From: Lyngbya confervoides BDU141951
GTDB taxonomy: Bacteria > Cyanobacteriota > Cyanobacteriia > Thermosynechococcales > Thermosynechococcaceae
DNA length: 64,000 nt
NCBI RefSeq assembly: GCF_000817775.3
Contig: NZ_JTHE03000121.1
Coordinates: 36,328 to 100,327, forward strand
Direction: 5' to 3'
Position numbers and translations under genes: made by a program. This document shows positions 54,238-64,000 of the stretch, in pieces. The notes below the pieces were generated by a model. That model saw only the letters and a list, made by a program, of their open reading frames with translations, made no database searches and was not told the DNA's origin. Each line of letters begins with the position of its first letter. The stretch's first letter is position 1.

Positions 54238-55347
54238 CTCCGTTAGACAGGCTGGGTCAAAGGCATATTTGCCCTGTAACCAATCCACGACTTCCTGCGC
54301 CATTGGATCTTGGCAGTTTGAATAGTCCTGGATCAGCGACTGCCGCTCTGACTCAGAAAGTCCTTCTAACCCGGATTCGGCAAACTGCTTGGCGTCCCGA
54401 ATCAACAGCTTGGCCAGCTGCGGAGCCGCGATCGCCTGAATTTCAGCGTGAGAATTTGGCGGTGGAGTTTGAATGCCGTGCTGGTGAACTCGGGCCATGG
54501 TGGCGATCGCAATCCGAGACAGCAAGGGCTGATTCATAGGGTTCATCAGCTGTCCACGGCATCCCGATCGCAGGCGAGCCTCTCGCTGACCGATCCCATT
54601 CAAGAATAGGCGGGTGACCAACCGCTGGGCGTCATTGACTGGATAGTTATCCCACAGCAGCACCGGCCGCCCTAGCCGATGGTTAACCTCCGCGAGATGT
54701 GCCGGGGAATAGCTCTGGGAGCAAACTTGAGGGCCGGTCCAGAACAGATCAATGTCAGGGTCGAGGGATCGCAGCGTCTCCCAATAGCCCGATGGTCGCT
54801 GGCCAAATACTCGCTCTAGGGCAGGATCCTCAGAGTAGTAAGTAGGACAAACGGCAAATCGCTTTGCATGACTGGAATGTACGACTCGATTCACGAGATC
54901 GAGCTGGGTGGCAGCCAGTCCGGGAAAATCTCCACGCATATCATCGAAGAGGATAGCTAACAGATCCAGATTCAGCTGATTGAGTTGGTAAATCTTAACC
55001 CTGAGCGCCTCAAGATCTGCTGGGGTGAGTCCCTGCTGCACATCTAGCAGCGTCAGACCCACACCAAAGCCGACTCCCGCCTGTTGATACACCTGGCGAC
55101 AGTGATCGAGGGCGGCCAAATGTTGGCTGTCAAAGGGGACACGCCAGTGACGGCGCAGAGCGCCATCGCTTTTAGGGGCATAGACATAAAGATTGCCGCC
55201 AATCTTAGCCAGGAACTGTGCCCACTGCTCCCGCGCTATCCAGGACCAAGCGCGGCCAAAAAACCCTTCAATCACGCCAAAGCAAAAGCAGGGATCATCG
55301 ACGCTGCGGGATGCGGGAAAGGGGGCAGGAGTGGCATGGGTGCTCAC
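54235..55347 (-). CDS. Beta-N-acetylglucosaminidase, GH84 family
   Basis: A 370-residue enzyme with FCFGVIEGFFGRAWSW (about 22-36), YVYAPKSD (about 54-61), and the catalytic Asp pair in LLAILFDDMRGDFPG (Asp135/Asp136), all GH84 hallmarks. FAVCPTYYSEDP and DLFWTGPQVCS, LLWDNYPVND complete the barrel. GH84 includes eukaryotic O-GlcNAcase and bacterial NagJ/hyaluronidases. No signal peptide is present, so a cytosolic location is likely. The start is GTG. The stop codon lies right at the edge of a tnpB remnant, so the original C-terminus may have been altered. Confidence 0.83.
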   Translation of the reverse strand: MSTHATPAPFPASRSVDDPCFCFGVIEGFFGRAWSWIAREQWAQFLAKIGGNLYVYAPKSDGALRRHWRVPFDSQHLAALDHCRQVYQQAGVGFGVGLTLLDVQQGLTPADLEALRVKIYQLNQLNLDLLAILFDDMRGDFPGLAATQLDLVNRVVHSSHAKRFAVCPTYYSEDPALERVFGQRPSGYWETLRSLDPDIDLFWTGPQVCSQSYSPAHLAEVNHRLGRPVLLWDNYPVNDAQRLVTRLFLNGIGQREARLRSGCRGQLMNPMNQPLLSRIAIATMARVHQHGIQTPPPNSHAEIQAIAAPQLAKLLIRDAKQFAESGLEGLSESERQSLIQDYSNCQDPMAQEVVDWLQGKYAFDPACLTE

Positions 55348-55474
55348 GGGTTTAGCCTCATCAAGATGCAGCTCATTGTACTGCTGAGTCTGATGTATGG
55401 CGATCGCCCCTCAATGCTTCACCCTAGGCGAAGATCTTCCCTGCGCAAACGAAGGTTCCTTCCCGCCTAACGGG

Positions 55475-57610
55475 TCAAGGGGATGGGGCTAACCAGGCAA
55501 GCAACGGGCTAAGTCTCCCCATTTGCTCCTGTCCAGCGGTATTTAACTCACTGTGGCAAACATAAACCTGGTTCTTGACCCGATAACTTAACTCCTCCAT
55601 CTGTTTCTCGAGGGCTTCTTGATCGAGTGGATCGAGGGCCTCGATGTCCTGTGGTCGATCCCCGGTGCGTAAATTCCCGGTGCGTAAGAAGCATGGGGCT
55701 GACCAGAGCGCCGCGGCTCCGCCCTGCTGCCATAGGGGGGAAGCAATATCAAGCCAGAAATGTACAGGATGGGTGAGCCGTCCTAGACGATACTGATAGG
55801 CGGTGGCCAGGGTCACCGCCTGCAGCGCTTGTCCAGTGAACGTTGTTGGGTCGGGATTGGCAGTAATGGTTCCCTGGCGCAGCAGATCAATTAAACACCG
55901 AGGGGGCGATCGCCAGAGAGCGGTGGCCAAGCTTGGGCAAGCAGCCGGTGGCCAGGCTGAGGAAGCTTGGCCTCGCAGCGTTGCACTCACCTCGTCCAGG
56001 TGCTGAGCGGTTTCGAGTAATTCCTGAAGCACTGCATGGTCGTCCAGGCTGAGCGGCTGGGACCCAAAAAATTGCAGTATCGCATTCCCCAGCAGTGGGG
56101 CCAGGCTTGGGAAAGCGGCCGGTGGCCCGGAAAGGGAATCTATCTGCGATCGCTGATGCCTAATCCAACTTCGCAGCTGATCGTAGGCAATCGCCGCTTC
56201 CGCCCCAATGCGATCCCAACGCGCAAACTGTTGGATGTCTAACAGGCAAGGGGTGGTGGCGTCGGGCTGAAAGCAATAATCTGCCAGCAGCCCCGCCCGT
56301 ACTGGATCAATGCGGGGCAGCCTGGACTCAGCGGGATTTAAGGGTGGAGGCAAGGTTAGCACCACCAGCATCTCGGCCACCTGATCTTGGTCTATTAAAT
56401 GGCCTAATCCATTGTGGAGCAGACACAGCAGCGTCAACAGCGATCGCACCAAGGCCGAACTAATCAAGGGACGCTGGTCCTTCAGAGAACGGACGGGAAT
56501 TTGGTGGGACTCAAGGATCTCGGTGAGGGCATACCGCGCTAGGGCATCTAAACCCGGTCCAATGACGGCGATGTCTTGGGGCGCCGCCTTCCCTGATCGC
56601 ACCAGATCAACGATGGTCTCTGCGGTTTGTCGCAGCAGCTGCGATCGTGAAAGGGTATGAATCCAATGAACGGGGAGCGGCGGAGCGGCGGGCAGCGATC
56701 CCTGGATCGCCTCATGCATTGCTGGCCAGAGCCTCTCTCCAAGCTGATCTGAAGGCGCAGCAAGGGGGATTACCTCATCGGCCTGGGCCGCTAGTCCCGC
56801 CAGGTATTGCGGATCCGCGCCCAGTCCCAGACGCAGAGTGCTTTGGGGCTGATAGGTGTACACCCCAGAAATGCCTTGTTGATGACAGGCTTCAAACAAA
56901 TCTCGGGCCAGGGCGGGATAGCTGTCAACATCATCGGCCAGAATGACCTCGAAGCGCTGGGGAAGCTGATGAAGATATTGGGGATGGGACAGTAGGCGGC
57001 TTCCAAACAGCGAGGTGAGCAGACCATAGGTCACAAAACCTCGCTCCAGACACCAGGTTTGCCAATCCATCAGCAGGGTTTGGATATGGTCACCGATGCC
57101 CGTCAGGGGGTCAACTCCTAAGCCGCTCAGCTCTACGCTAATGCGGGATAAGGGCACCCTGGCAAAGGCTGCAAGCTGAAGGACATCCAGCAAATTGCGG
57201 ACCCACCGATCGCGGGGCAACGGAGTGAGATCATAGAGGGGGAGTAACTGCGCCTCTTCCCAGCAGCCCGCCGCCAGGATCTGCTCTGTTTCCGGGCGCA
57301 GGCGCAGGGGGGCCGGGGCACCAATGTCTCCCTGCTCCATGAGCAAGGGCCAGAACAGGGTGACTTCTGTTTCGAAAAAGCCCAGCGGGGTGGTGGTTTG
57401 CAACGGAAGTCGACCTCTGGTTGCCCTCACTAACCCTTCCGAGAGCTGCCTGCGATTCTCTGCATTCATGGCAAATCCCAAGGCGGTTTGGGGTCTGGGG
57501 TAAGCCAGATCGGGATGGACCCATTGGCCTGCAGCTTCAATGAGTCGAGTGGTTTTGCCACTTTGAACCGGTCCACTAATCCAGCAAACTGTCGTTGTCG
57601 ATGCCCTCAA
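55475..57610 (-). CDS. AddB/helicase-like P-loop protein of unknown function
   Basis: A 711-residue protein. The N-terminus has a Walker A WISGPVQSGKTTRLIEAA (P-loop at 13-20). RFEVILADDVDSYPALARDLF (about 225) resembles helicase motif II with DDVDS instead of DExx. A middle region reads QTAETIVDLVRSGKAAPQDIAVIGPGLDAL, like motif III/IV of UvrD/AddB proteins. The C-terminus is YRVKNQVYVCHSELNTAGQEQ. It looks like a degenerate superfamily I helicase or AddB relative, with no visible nuclease motif. No AddA or RecC partner is nearby. The start is TTG at 57610. Confidence 0.6.
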   Translation of the reverse strand: MRASTTTVCWISGPVQSGKTTRLIEAAGQWVHPDLAYPRPQTALGFAMNAENRRQLSEGLVRATRGRLPLQTTTPLGFFETEVTLFWPLLMEQGDIGAPAPLRLRPETEQILAAGCWEEAQLLPLYDLTPLPRDRWVRNLLDVLQLAAFARVPLSRISVELSGLGVDPLTGIGDHIQTLLMDWQTWCLERGFVTYGLLTSLFGSRLLSHPQYLHQLPQRFEVILADDVDSYPALARDLFEACHQQGISGVYTYQPQSTLRLGLGADPQYLAGLAAQADEVIPLAAPSDQLGERLWPAMHEAIQGSLPAAPPLPVHWIHTLSRSQLLRQTAETIVDLVRSGKAAPQDIAVIGPGLDALARYALTEILESHQIPVRSLKDQRPLISSALVRSLLTLLCLLHNGLGHLIDQDQVAEMLVVLTLPPPLNPAESRLPRIDPVRAGLLADYCFQPDATTPCLLDIQQFARWDRIGAEAAIAYDQLRSWIRHQRSQIDSLSGPPAAFPSLAPLLGNAILQFFGSQPLSLDDHAVLQELLETAQHLDEVSATLRGQASSAWPPAACPSLATALWRSPPRCLIDLLRQGTITANPDPTTFTGQALQAVTLATAYQYRLGRLTHPVHFWLDIASPLWQQGGAAALWSAPCFLRTGNLRTGDRPQDIEALDPLDQEALEKQMEELSYRVKNQVYVCHSELNTAGQEQMGRLSPLLAWLAPSP

Positions 57611-57662
57611 TCAAGAACCAATTTGTTACGATACAACATGCCTATTCCATACGCCAACGGCC

Positions 57663-59063
57663 ATGCTCGGCTCGATCTTCTCGCAACTTCGACAGTCTTT
57701 TCACCAGGCCGAACGATGGCTGCAAGAAACCCCGGACCGGTCAATTGAGGAAGCTTATCGAGCAGCCATTGCCATCCAACGACTGGAAGATGAACACTTT
57801 GATGGTCAACCGGTTCGCTTGGATGGGACTGAACAAGAAGCCATTCGGAGCTATTTTCAGGCGGAGCTGAATCAACATCTCCGCACAATTCGCAATCAAC
57901 TCACAAAATTTCGCGTCAGTCGCATCTTTGTGGATGATCGGCCCAGTCAGTTGCGATCACGGGCCAACATTACCCGTTACCCAACGGGGCAGTACGCCAA
58001 TGAGTATACACTTCCGGAAAATGAATACACCTCGGAGGTGGAAGCCGATATTCCGAATCCGGACCTTATGCGGAAGCTGAAGTTCATTGATGCGGTGATT
58101 GATCGCTACCGAGACCCCACGGCACTCAATTCGAACTCTACACCCCCACCGGCACCAAGACGCCAGGATGGAGAAAACTCGCCCCGAGCGATTCGATCAG
58201 TGCAGGAGTCCTTTTACCAGTCCAATTTTACATCGGATGATATTGACCCCGATAGCAGCCAGCTTAGCAGCGCCAGCTTTATTCCGCGATCAATTCTACG
58301 CACCGCGAGGCGATTTCAGAAGGAGCTGAACCCCGATCCAGGCATGGAAGAAGAAATCATCCGCGATTTTCGCAGCTCCCGCTCTCGAACCCGCGCAGCC
58401 ATGCGCTTTCTACTTCTCCTCATCATCTTACCGCTGTTAACCCAGCAAGTTTCGAAGCAGCTGCTCATTGGGCCAGTGGTTAATCATCTCAAGCCACCGG
58501 AGGAGCTGGAAATTCACATCAATCCAGCGGTGGAACGCAAGGTGCTAGACGAGCTAACGGTGTATAAAGAGCGGCTGGAGTTCAACAATTTGCTCAGTCA
58601 AGATCCCCTGAGCGCTCCAGAACTGGATCAAAAACTTCGAGAAAAGGCTCAGGCTCTGTCGAAGGAATACGAGTGGGAGCTGCGTGAGCCGATTAAGAAC
58701 ATTTTTGCAGATTTCATTTCCCTCATCGTATTTGCCATTCTCATTGCAACGGGGCGTCGAGAAATTGCGGTGCTGAAAGTCTTTTTTGACGAAATTTTGT
58801 ACGGATTGAGCGACAGCGCCAAGGCCTTCATTCTGATTCTGTTTACCGATGTCTTTGTTGGTTTCCACTCTCCCCACGGCTGGGAGGTGATCATGGAAGG
58901 AGCACTGGAGCACTTTGGCTTACCGCAAAATCGGGCGTTTATTAATATGTTTATCGCCACGTTTCCAGTCATGCTGGATACCGTATTCAAATACTGGATC
59001 TTCCGCTACCTCAATCAGGTATCGCCCTCAGCTGTGGCCACCTATCGCAATATGAATGAGTAG
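57663..59063 (+). CDS. pcxA: Proton extrusion protein PcxA (CemA family)
   Basis: A 466-residue inner-membrane protein that supports light-induced proton extrusion and inorganic carbon uptake. A long hydrophilic N-terminal part (about 1-240) is followed by four hydrophobic segments (about 242-262, 355-372, 385-402 and 425-450). AIQRLEDEHFDG and LKVFFDEILYGLSDSAKAF match the CemA/PcxA family, including the chloroplast homologue. Divergent from the AddB-like gene across 52 bp. Confidence 0.93.
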   Translation: MLGSIFSQLRQSFHQAERWLQETPDRSIEEAYRAAIAIQRLEDEHFDGQPVRLDGTEQEAIRSYFQAELNQHLRTIRNQLTKFRVSRIFVDDRPSQLRSRANITRYPTGQYANEYTLPENEYTSEVEADIPNPDLMRKLKFIDAVIDRYRDPTALNSNSTPPPAPRRQDGENSPRAIRSVQESFYQSNFTSDDIDPDSSQLSSASFIPRSILRTARRFQKELNPDPGMEEEIIRDFRSSRSRTRAAMRFLLLLIILPLLTQQVSKQLLIGPVVNHLKPPEELEIHINPAVERKVLDELTVYKERLEFNNLLSQDPLSAPELDQKLREKAQALSKEYEWELREPIKNIFADFISLIVFAILIATGRREIAVLKVFFDEILYGLSDSAKAFILILFTDVFVGFHSPHGWEVIMEGALEHFGLPQNRAFINMFIATFPVMLDTVFKYWIFRYLNQVSPSAVATYRNMNE

Positions 59064-59086
59064 GGCGGCTGGAGGCAACCGCCCTG
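59063..59086. terminator. Hairpin between convergent pcxA and secA
   Basis: GGGCGG (59063-59068) pairs with CCGCCC (59079-59084) over a 10-nt loop between the two stops. No strong T-run follows on either side, so its role as terminator is tentative. Confidence 0.45.
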
Positions 59087-59111
59087 GGTTCGTTCTGTCT
59101 GGTTTTCTGGC

Positions 59112-61874
59112 TTAAGCGCCCTGGGGATTGAACTGGAACAAAGAGTAAACCACGTTGCGGCGAATCGCCGTCATCATCTCCAGGAAAAGCTCGTAACCTT
59201 CGCTCTTGTATTCCACGAGGGGATCTTTCTGGCCATAGCCGCGCAGACCCACGGATTCCCGCAGCGCATCCATCTGTTGCAGATGTTCGCGCCAGAGCGT
59301 ATCAATCTGCTGCAGGATAAAGAAGCGCTCTGCCTGCCGCATCAGACCAGGCTGCATTTTTTCAACCTCTGCCTCCTTTTTCTCGTAGGCGAGGCGCACC
59401 TGCTCCTTGAGGAACATTTGCATTTCTGGCATGGTGAAATCCTCAAGGTCGCTCGGATCCAGGTCCTCTAGAAGATAGACAAACTCCTTGGCCTTGGCCA
59501 CCATGCTGTCCAGCTTCCATTCCTCTGGGGGAAGGTCAGGATTGACATAGGCTTCGACAATGTCATCCATGGTTTTTTCGGCATACTCAATCACCCGATC
59601 TTTGAGATCCTCACCTTCCAGAACGCGACGGCGTTCAGCATAGATGGCCCGACGCTGGTTGTGCATCACCTCATCGTACTCGAACACCTGTTTCCGGATG
59701 TCGTAGTAGTAGGTTTCAACCTTCCGTTGGGCGTTCTCCAAGCTGCCGGTCAACATTCGCGACTCGATGGGCATATCGTCTTCCACGCGGAAGGCATTCA
59801 TCAATCCAGCCACGCGATCGCCGCCAAAAATGCGCAGCAGATTATCACCCAGACTCAAGAAAAAGCGGGTCGAGCCGGGGTCACCCTGCCGGCCAGCTCG
59901 TCCTCGGAGCTGGTTATCAATGCGGCGCGATTCGTGGCGCTCGGTCCCAATGACATGCAGTCCTCCGAGCTCCACCACCTGATTGTGTTCCTGGCTGGTG
60001 TACACCTCGTACTCTTCCCGAATTTTGTTATAGGCATCCCGCAGCTTTTGAATGACCGGGTCATCGGTGGGCGCCTTTTCTGCGGCGACGGCCAGCATCT
60101 CTTCAGCTTCAAGTTCGGGGAGGCTTTGCTCTCCCAGCTGCTTGACGGCAAAATTCACGGCTTCCTTAAGCAGCTTTTCTGTCTGGGTCGACAGCTCAGT
60201 GGGAAATAGGCTGGAGGCAACCCTCCAGCTTTTTGAGGTTCCTTTTCCATCGCCCCCAAATCCCTGAGCAGCAGAGGCCTTGGGGACGGGAGCCTGGGCA
60301 ATGGCCATCGGGTTATCTTGATCCGGCTGAACAATTTTGGGCATGAGGTACTCGCGGGCCTTAAGCCTTGCCATATATTCAGCGTTGCCCCCCAGGATAA
60401 TGTCGGTTCCTCGACCGGCCATATTGGTGGCAATCGTGACTGCTCCCTTGCGCCCTGCCTGGGCCACAATCTCAGACTCCCGCTCCACGTTTTCTGGTTT
60501 GGCATTGAGGAGCTGATGGGGGATGCCTTTGTCGCTGAGCAGGTGGGCCAGAATTTCGGATTTTTCCACGCTGGTGGTGCCCACCAGCACGGGGCGTCCT
60601 AGCTCGTGCATCTGGGCACATTCATCGGCGATCGCCTTCCATTTAGCCTCTTCGGTCTTGTAAACCACATCGGGCACATCCTGGCGCTGATTTGAACGGT
60701 TGGTTGGCACCACGGTTACTTCCAGCTTGTAGATTTTCTCAAACTCCGCCTCTTCCGTTTTTGCGGTGCCCGTCATCCCGGAGAGCTTGGGATAAATTAA
60801 AAACAAATTCTGATAGGTAATAGTGGCAAGAGTCTGGGTTTCATTTTGAATTTCAACCCCTTCCTTGGCCTCAATGGCTTGGTGTAGTCCATCGCTCCAG
60901 CGTCGACCCGTCATCACCCGTCCGGTAAACTCATCCACGATCACAACCTCCTGGCCCTGGAGGATGTAGTTAACGTCCTTGATGAATAATTCCTTGGCCT
61001 TGACCGCATTGAACATAAAATGGGCCCAGGGATCTTGATCATCAAATAAATCGGTCACCCCCAGCAGCTTTTCGGCCTCTTCAAAACCTTCATCGGTCAA
61101 CAGCACGTTGCGCGCCTTCTCATCAACTTCGTAATGTTCCTCCTTCTGGAGCTGACGCGCCACCCGCGCTGCTTCCAGATACTTCTCTGTAGGCCGCTCA
61201 ACCTGACCCGAAATGATTAACGGCGTTCGGGCTTCATCGATCAGGACTGAATCCACCTCGTCGATAATGCAGTAGTGAAACGGCCGCTGCACCACATCCG
61301 CCATGGAGGTGGCCATGTTATCCCGCAGGTAGTCAAATCCCACCTCACTGTTGGTAGCGTAGGTGATATCGCAGGCGTAGTTTTTCTGGCGTTCCTCAGG
61401 GGCCATGGACTGCTGAATGAGGCCCACACTCAACCCCAAAAAGCGATGGACCTGCCCCATCCATTCGGCATCTCGCCTGGCCAAGTAGTCGTTCACGGTA
61501 ATCACGTGCACCCCTTTCCCTGGGATCGCGTTCAGGTAGGCGGGTAGGGTGGAGACCAGGGTTTTTCCTTCCCCGGTACGCATCTCTGCAATCTGCCCCT
61601 CGTGAAGAATCATGCCGCCCATGAGCTGTACGTCAAAATGCCGCATGCCCAACACCCGACGAGAGGCCTCCCGCACCACCGCAAAGGCTTCCGGCAGCAG
61701 ATCATCCAGCGTTTCTCCCCGCTCATAGCGCTGACGAAATTCCGCGGTTTTTCCCTGAAGCGCTTCGTCCGACAGGGCCTGAATCTCTTCTTCTAGGAGA
61801 TTAATCTCCACAATGTCGGGCTGATATTTTTTGATCTTTCTCTTATTAGGGTCACCGAGTAAGGCTTTAAGCAT
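59112..61874 (-). CDS. secA: Protein translocase ATPase SecA
   Basis: The motor that drives preproteins through SecYEG at the plasma and thylakoid membranes. 920 residues; Walker A in [16 protein letters not shown] (about 101-110), [21 protein letters not shown], helicase motifs [21 protein letters not shown] and [15 protein letters not shown], and the C-terminal region [35 protein letters not shown]. The insert around residues 530-600 is of cyanobacterial type. The C-terminus ends without the zinc-binding tail found in E. coli SecA, as usual for this group. Confidence 0.98.
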   Translation of the reverse strand: MLKALLGDPNKRKIKKYQPDIVEINLLEEEIQALSDEALQGKTAEFRQRYERGETLDDLLPEAFAVVREASRRVLGMRHFDVQLMGGMILHEGQIAEMRTGEGKTLVSTLPAYLNAIPGKGVHVITVNDYLARRDAEWMGQVHRFLGLSVGLIQQSMAPEERQKNYACDITYATNSEVGFDYLRDNMATSMADVVQRPFHYCIIDEVDSVLIDEARTPLIISGQVERPTEKYLEAARVARQLQKEEHYEVDEKARNVLLTDEGFEEAEKLLGVTDLFDDQDPWAHFMFNAVKAKELFIKDVNYILQGQEVVIVDEFTGRVMTGRRWSDGLHQAIEAKEGVEIQNETQTLATITYQNLFLIYPKLSGMTGTAKTEEAEFEKIYKLEVTVVPTNRSNQRQDVPDVVYKTEEAKWKAIADECAQMHELGRPVLVGTTSVEKSEILAHLLSDKGIPHQLLNAKPENVERESEIVAQAGRKGAVTIATNMAGRGTDIILGGNAEYMARLKAREYLMPKIVQPDQDNPMAIAQAPVPKASAAQGFGGDGKGTSKSWRVASSLFPTELSTQTEKLLKEAVNFAVKQLGEQSLPELEAEEMLAVAAEKAPTDDPVIQKLRDAYNKIREEYEVYTSQEHNQVVELGGLHVIGTERHESRRIDNQLRGRAGRQGDPGSTRFFLSLGDNLLRIFGGDRVAGLMNAFRVEDDMPIESRMLTGSLENAQRKVETYYYDIRKQVFEYDEVMHNQRRAIYAERRRVLEGEDLKDRVIEYAEKTMDDIVEAYVNPDLPPEEWKLDSMVAKAKEFVYLLEDLDPSDLEDFTMPEMQMFLKEQVRLAYEKKEAEVEKMQPGLMRQAERFFILQQIDTLWREHLQQMDALRESVGLRGYGQKDPLVEYKSEGYELFLEMMTAIRRNVVYSLFQFNPQGA

Positions 61875-62044
61875 GATGGGTAGCGATTATCCAGGATAGT
61901 CAGTCAGCAAAGTTTAGAGGAGCGCAGGCACTGGGTGGGCGGAGGAACACCCACATCCCAAGACCTCCGGCGGTAGCCCTGCCCTTACAAGTTATCAATT
62001 CTTTACAAAGTGTCTCAAGATTGCAGCGCGGGAAGAACAACAAA

Positions 62045-62084
62045 AATCGACGCAATGGCTTACAAGACAGGCATTGCGTCGATT
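62045..62084 (-). terminator. Terminator downstream of the small gene at 62144
   Basis: AATCGACGCAATG (62045-62057) pairs perfectly with CATTGCGTCGATT (62072-62084). On the minus strand it is followed by TTTGTTGTT. It lies 60 bp after the stop of the small gene and before secA. Confidence 0.75.
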
Positions 62085-62143
62085 CTATCATTTTCTGATC
62101 AGGGTTTCTTCCAGGAGGGCAAGCGGCCTGGCAAGCGGGCGGA

Positions 62144-62386
62144 TTAGGCTGGCAGCACAACGCCACGACGCGCTGCGGCAAGTTCGCGAATCAAGATCCT
62201 TCGCTGATACAGATACTGGGTTACGGTAAAGCGCTCGTGATCAGAGAGCGATCGCCGCTGCTGCATTTGATGGAGTACCCCCCGAATCAGCTCTTGGTCC
62301 TCAAGCTGAATTAATGCATGGGTCTGGGTTTCCTCAATGATTTCCCAGAGGCTGTGCAGAATAGCGCTAGATAGAGCGGTGTCCAT
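62144..62386 (-). CDS. Small hypothetical cyanobacterial protein
   Basis: An 80-residue protein from ATG 62386 (MDTALSSAILHSLWEIIEET). QLEDQELIRGVLHQMQQRRSLSDHERFTVTQYLYQRRILIRELA suggests two or three amphipathic helices. No membrane segment or metal site is seen. Between secA and psbC, with its own terminator. I think relatives are common in cyanobacteria, function unknown. Confidence 0.65.
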   Translation of the reverse strand: MDTALSSAILHSLWEIIEETQTHALIQLEDQELIRGVLHQMQQRRSLSDHERFTVTQYLYQRRILIRELAAARRGVVLPA

Positions 62387-62475
62387 AGAACCTCGCAATC
62401 TAAGAAATATCTGCTTAAGGTACACCCCTTAGTCCTCGAAAGTAGCAGCGATAGTCCCAAGGCAAAATAATGCAC

Positions 62476-62510
62476 AAAAAAAGAGGGACAGGTTTTGCCC
62501 CTCTTTTTTT
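62476..62510 (-). terminator. Terminator of the psbD-psbC operon
   Basis: AAAAAAAGAGGG pairs with CCCTCTTTTTTT around a GGTTTTG-containing loop. On the minus strand the stem is followed by a T-run. It lies about 20 bp after the psbC stop. Confidence 0.88.
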
Positions 62511-62529
62511 ACCGCAGCAGAACGAGGAA

Positions 62530-63912
62530 TTAATCCAAGGCGTCCATGCTCAATACCGGCTCAGTTTCACGCTCAATTCCCTTTTCGAAACCAGCAGCGG
62601 CCGCACGAGCACGACCAGCATGCCACAGGTGACCGATCAGGAAGAAGAAGGCCAAAATGAAGTGTGATCCAGCCAGCCACTGGCGAGTGTTCACAAAGTT
62701 GAAGGAGTTGGGCTCGGTGATGATACCCCCCACTGAGTTGATGGATCCGTTAGGTGCATGAGTCATATACTCAGCAGCCCGGCGGATTTGCCAAGGCTGA
62801 ATATCGTTTTTAATCTTGTTGATATCCAAACCATTGGGTCCGCGCAGCGGTTCAACCCAGGGACCACGATAATCCCAAAAACGCATTGTTTCCCCCCCAA
62901 AGATGACCTCACCAGTGGGAGAACGCATGAGATACTTACCTAGACCCGTTGGACCCTGCGCTGATGCCACGTTAGCGCCCAACTTTTGGTCCCGCACCAA
63001 AAACACAAAGGACTGAGATTGAGAGGCTCCGGCGTTGGTTGGACCGAAGAACTCACTGGGATAAACCGTGTTATTAAACCAAACCATCGCCGAAGCAATG
63101 AATCCCATCATGGAGAGAGCACCCAGACTGTAGGAAAGGTAGGCTTCTCCAGACCAGATGAAGGCGCGACGGGCCCAGCCAAAGGGCTTGGTTAGAATGT
63201 GCCAGATTCCCCCAAAGATGCAAATGAGGGCAATCCAAATGTGGCCCCCCACTACATCTTCCAGGTTGTCAACGCCAATAATCCAACCTTCGCCACCAAA
63301 GGGAGCCTTCAGCAAGTACCCAAAGATCACTGCGGGGTTGAGGGTGGGGTTTGTAATGATGCGCACATCACCCCCACCGGGGGCCCAGGTGTCATACAAA
63401 CCACCAAAGACCATGGCCTTCAGCACCAGCAGTAGTGCTCCCCCCCCTAGAATGCAGAGGTGGAATCCCAAGATGCTGGTCATCTTGTCCTTATCTTTCC
63501 AGTCGTAGCCAAAGAAATCTGAATAGTCCTCAAGCACGTCTGGTCCGCGCAGGGCATGGTAGATGCCGCCCAAACCTAAAACTGCGGAGGAAATCAGATG
63601 TAACACCCCGACCACAAAGTAGGGGAAGGTATCAATCACTTCACCACCGGCTCCCACACCCCAGCCCAGGGTTGCCAGATGAGGCATTAGAATCAGTCCC
63701 TGCTCATACATGGGCTTTTCAGGGACAAAGTGGGCCACTTCAAAGAGCGTCATGGCACCGGCCCAAAAGACAATCAAGCCAGCATGGGCAACATGCGCTC
63801 CAAGGAGCTTACCGGAAACATCAATCAAACGGGCGTTTCCCGCCCACCAGGCAAATCCGGAGGACTGCTGGTCGCGGTTGCCCGCCATAGAATTACTAGA
63901 GAGCGTTACCAC
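62530..63912 (-). CDS. psbC: Photosystem II CP43 chlorophyll protein
   Basis: The inner antenna subunit of PSII, a six-helix chlorophyll-binding protein of 460 residues. It contains [22 protein letters not shown], the large lumenal loop with the manganese-cluster ligand region ([29 protein letters not shown]) and ends [13 protein letters not shown]. The start is GTG at 63912 ([11 protein letters not shown]), inside psbD, preceded by GAGGAGG; this is the usual cyanobacterial start, with a 17-bp overlap to psbD. Confidence 0.97.
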   Translation of the reverse strand: MVTLSSNSMAGNRDQQSSGFAWWAGNARLIDVSGKLLGAHVAHAGLIVFWAGAMTLFEVAHFVPEKPMYEQGLILMPHLATLGWGVGAGGEVIDTFPYFVVGVLHLISSAVLGLGGIYHALRGPDVLEDYSDFFGYDWKDKDKMTSILGFHLCILGGGALLLVLKAMVFGGLYDTWAPGGGDVRIITNPTLNPAVIFGYLLKAPFGGEGWIIGVDNLEDVVGGHIWIALICIFGGIWHILTKPFGWARRAFIWSGEAYLSYSLGALSMMGFIASAMVWFNNTVYPSEFFGPTNAGASQSQSFVFLVRDQKLGANVASAQGPTGLGKYLMRSPTGEVIFGGETMRFWDYRGPWVEPLRGPNGLDINKIKNDIQPWQIRRAAEYMTHAPNGSINSVGGIITEPNSFNFVNTRQWLAGSHFILAFFFLIGHLWHAGRARAAAAGFEKGIERETEPVLSMDALD

Positions 63913-64000
63913 GTGGGAGTACCTCCTCAGGGAATACAAACTTCTCGTGGGGCTGGTCTTGCACCGCCATCCAGGCGCGCAGACCCTCATTCAACAGCAA
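63896..64000 (-). CDS. psbD: Photosystem II D2 protein, C-terminal end (cut by window edge)
   Basis: The last 34 residues of D2: [20 protein letters not shown] then LPRGNAL and a TAG stop at 63896-63898. D2 binds QA and forms the PSII core with D1. The rest lies beyond the right edge. It overlaps the psbC start by 17 bp, so psbC translation is coupled to psbD. Confidence 0.96.
   Translation of the reverse strand: MLLNEGLRAWMAVQDQPHEKFVFPEEVLPRGNAL

Overview
The window is chromosomal DNA of a cyanobacterium. It carries photosystem II genes (psbEFLJ, psb28, ycf48, rubA, psbC and the end of psbD), NDH-1 subunits (ndhC, ndhJ), cytochrome b6f petM, the orange carotenoid protein with its recovery protein (ocp, frp), a high-light-inducible protein, pcxA, an SLH-domain porin and many small proteins of cyanobacteria-only families. 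HIP1 palindromes (GCGATCGC) are frequent. The long intergenic regions, OCP/FRP pair, caspase-like protein and transposon remnant argue against a streamlined Prochlorococcus-type genome.

Layout. 0-3 kb: coaBC and two small conserved genes face left, a 675-bp gap carries five helically phased DnaA boxes (candidate oriC), and a small membrane-protein gene faces right. 3-7 kb: ndhC-ndhJ (without ndhK between them), petM, then rubA-ycf48-psbEFLJ, a strong terminator and an hli gene. 7-12 kb: a sigma-like factor, a DUF1822 protein and a CHAT-CHASE2 membrane protein, followed by a short exported ORF that looks like the front of a DUF928 gene. 12-21 kb: hom, hisS, two poorly known proteins, psb28, an ABC exporter, an MMADHC-like protein and an SLH/DUF3747 protein. 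21.8-26.9 kb: a six-gene operon matching the nickel-dependent guanidine hydrolase, its two HypA/HypB-like maturation factors and an ABC importer. 26.9-31.1 kb: an ABC-2/GldG/DUF4340 operon on the minus strand.

31-50 kb: porin, gloA, eno, mnmH, peroxiredoxin, gmk-remA, rqcH, a mechanosensitive-channel-like protein, murQ, a PRC-barrel protein, proA (start codon inside a 17-bp tandem repeat), a sirohydrochlorin chelatase with a His-rich tail, and menH. 50-64 kb: frp-ocp, an HTH protein, a serine protease with TPRs, a tnpB remnant with a structured tail, a GH84 enzyme, an AddB-like P-loop protein, pcxA, secA, a small protein, and psbC overlapping psbD.

The genes fall into functional sets: PSII assembly and photoprotection; nitrogen recovery from guanidine; and a possible protease-sigma signalling module, which is the best candidate for an undescribed system. 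All functional assignments come from reading the sequence and from family knowledge; no database search was run.
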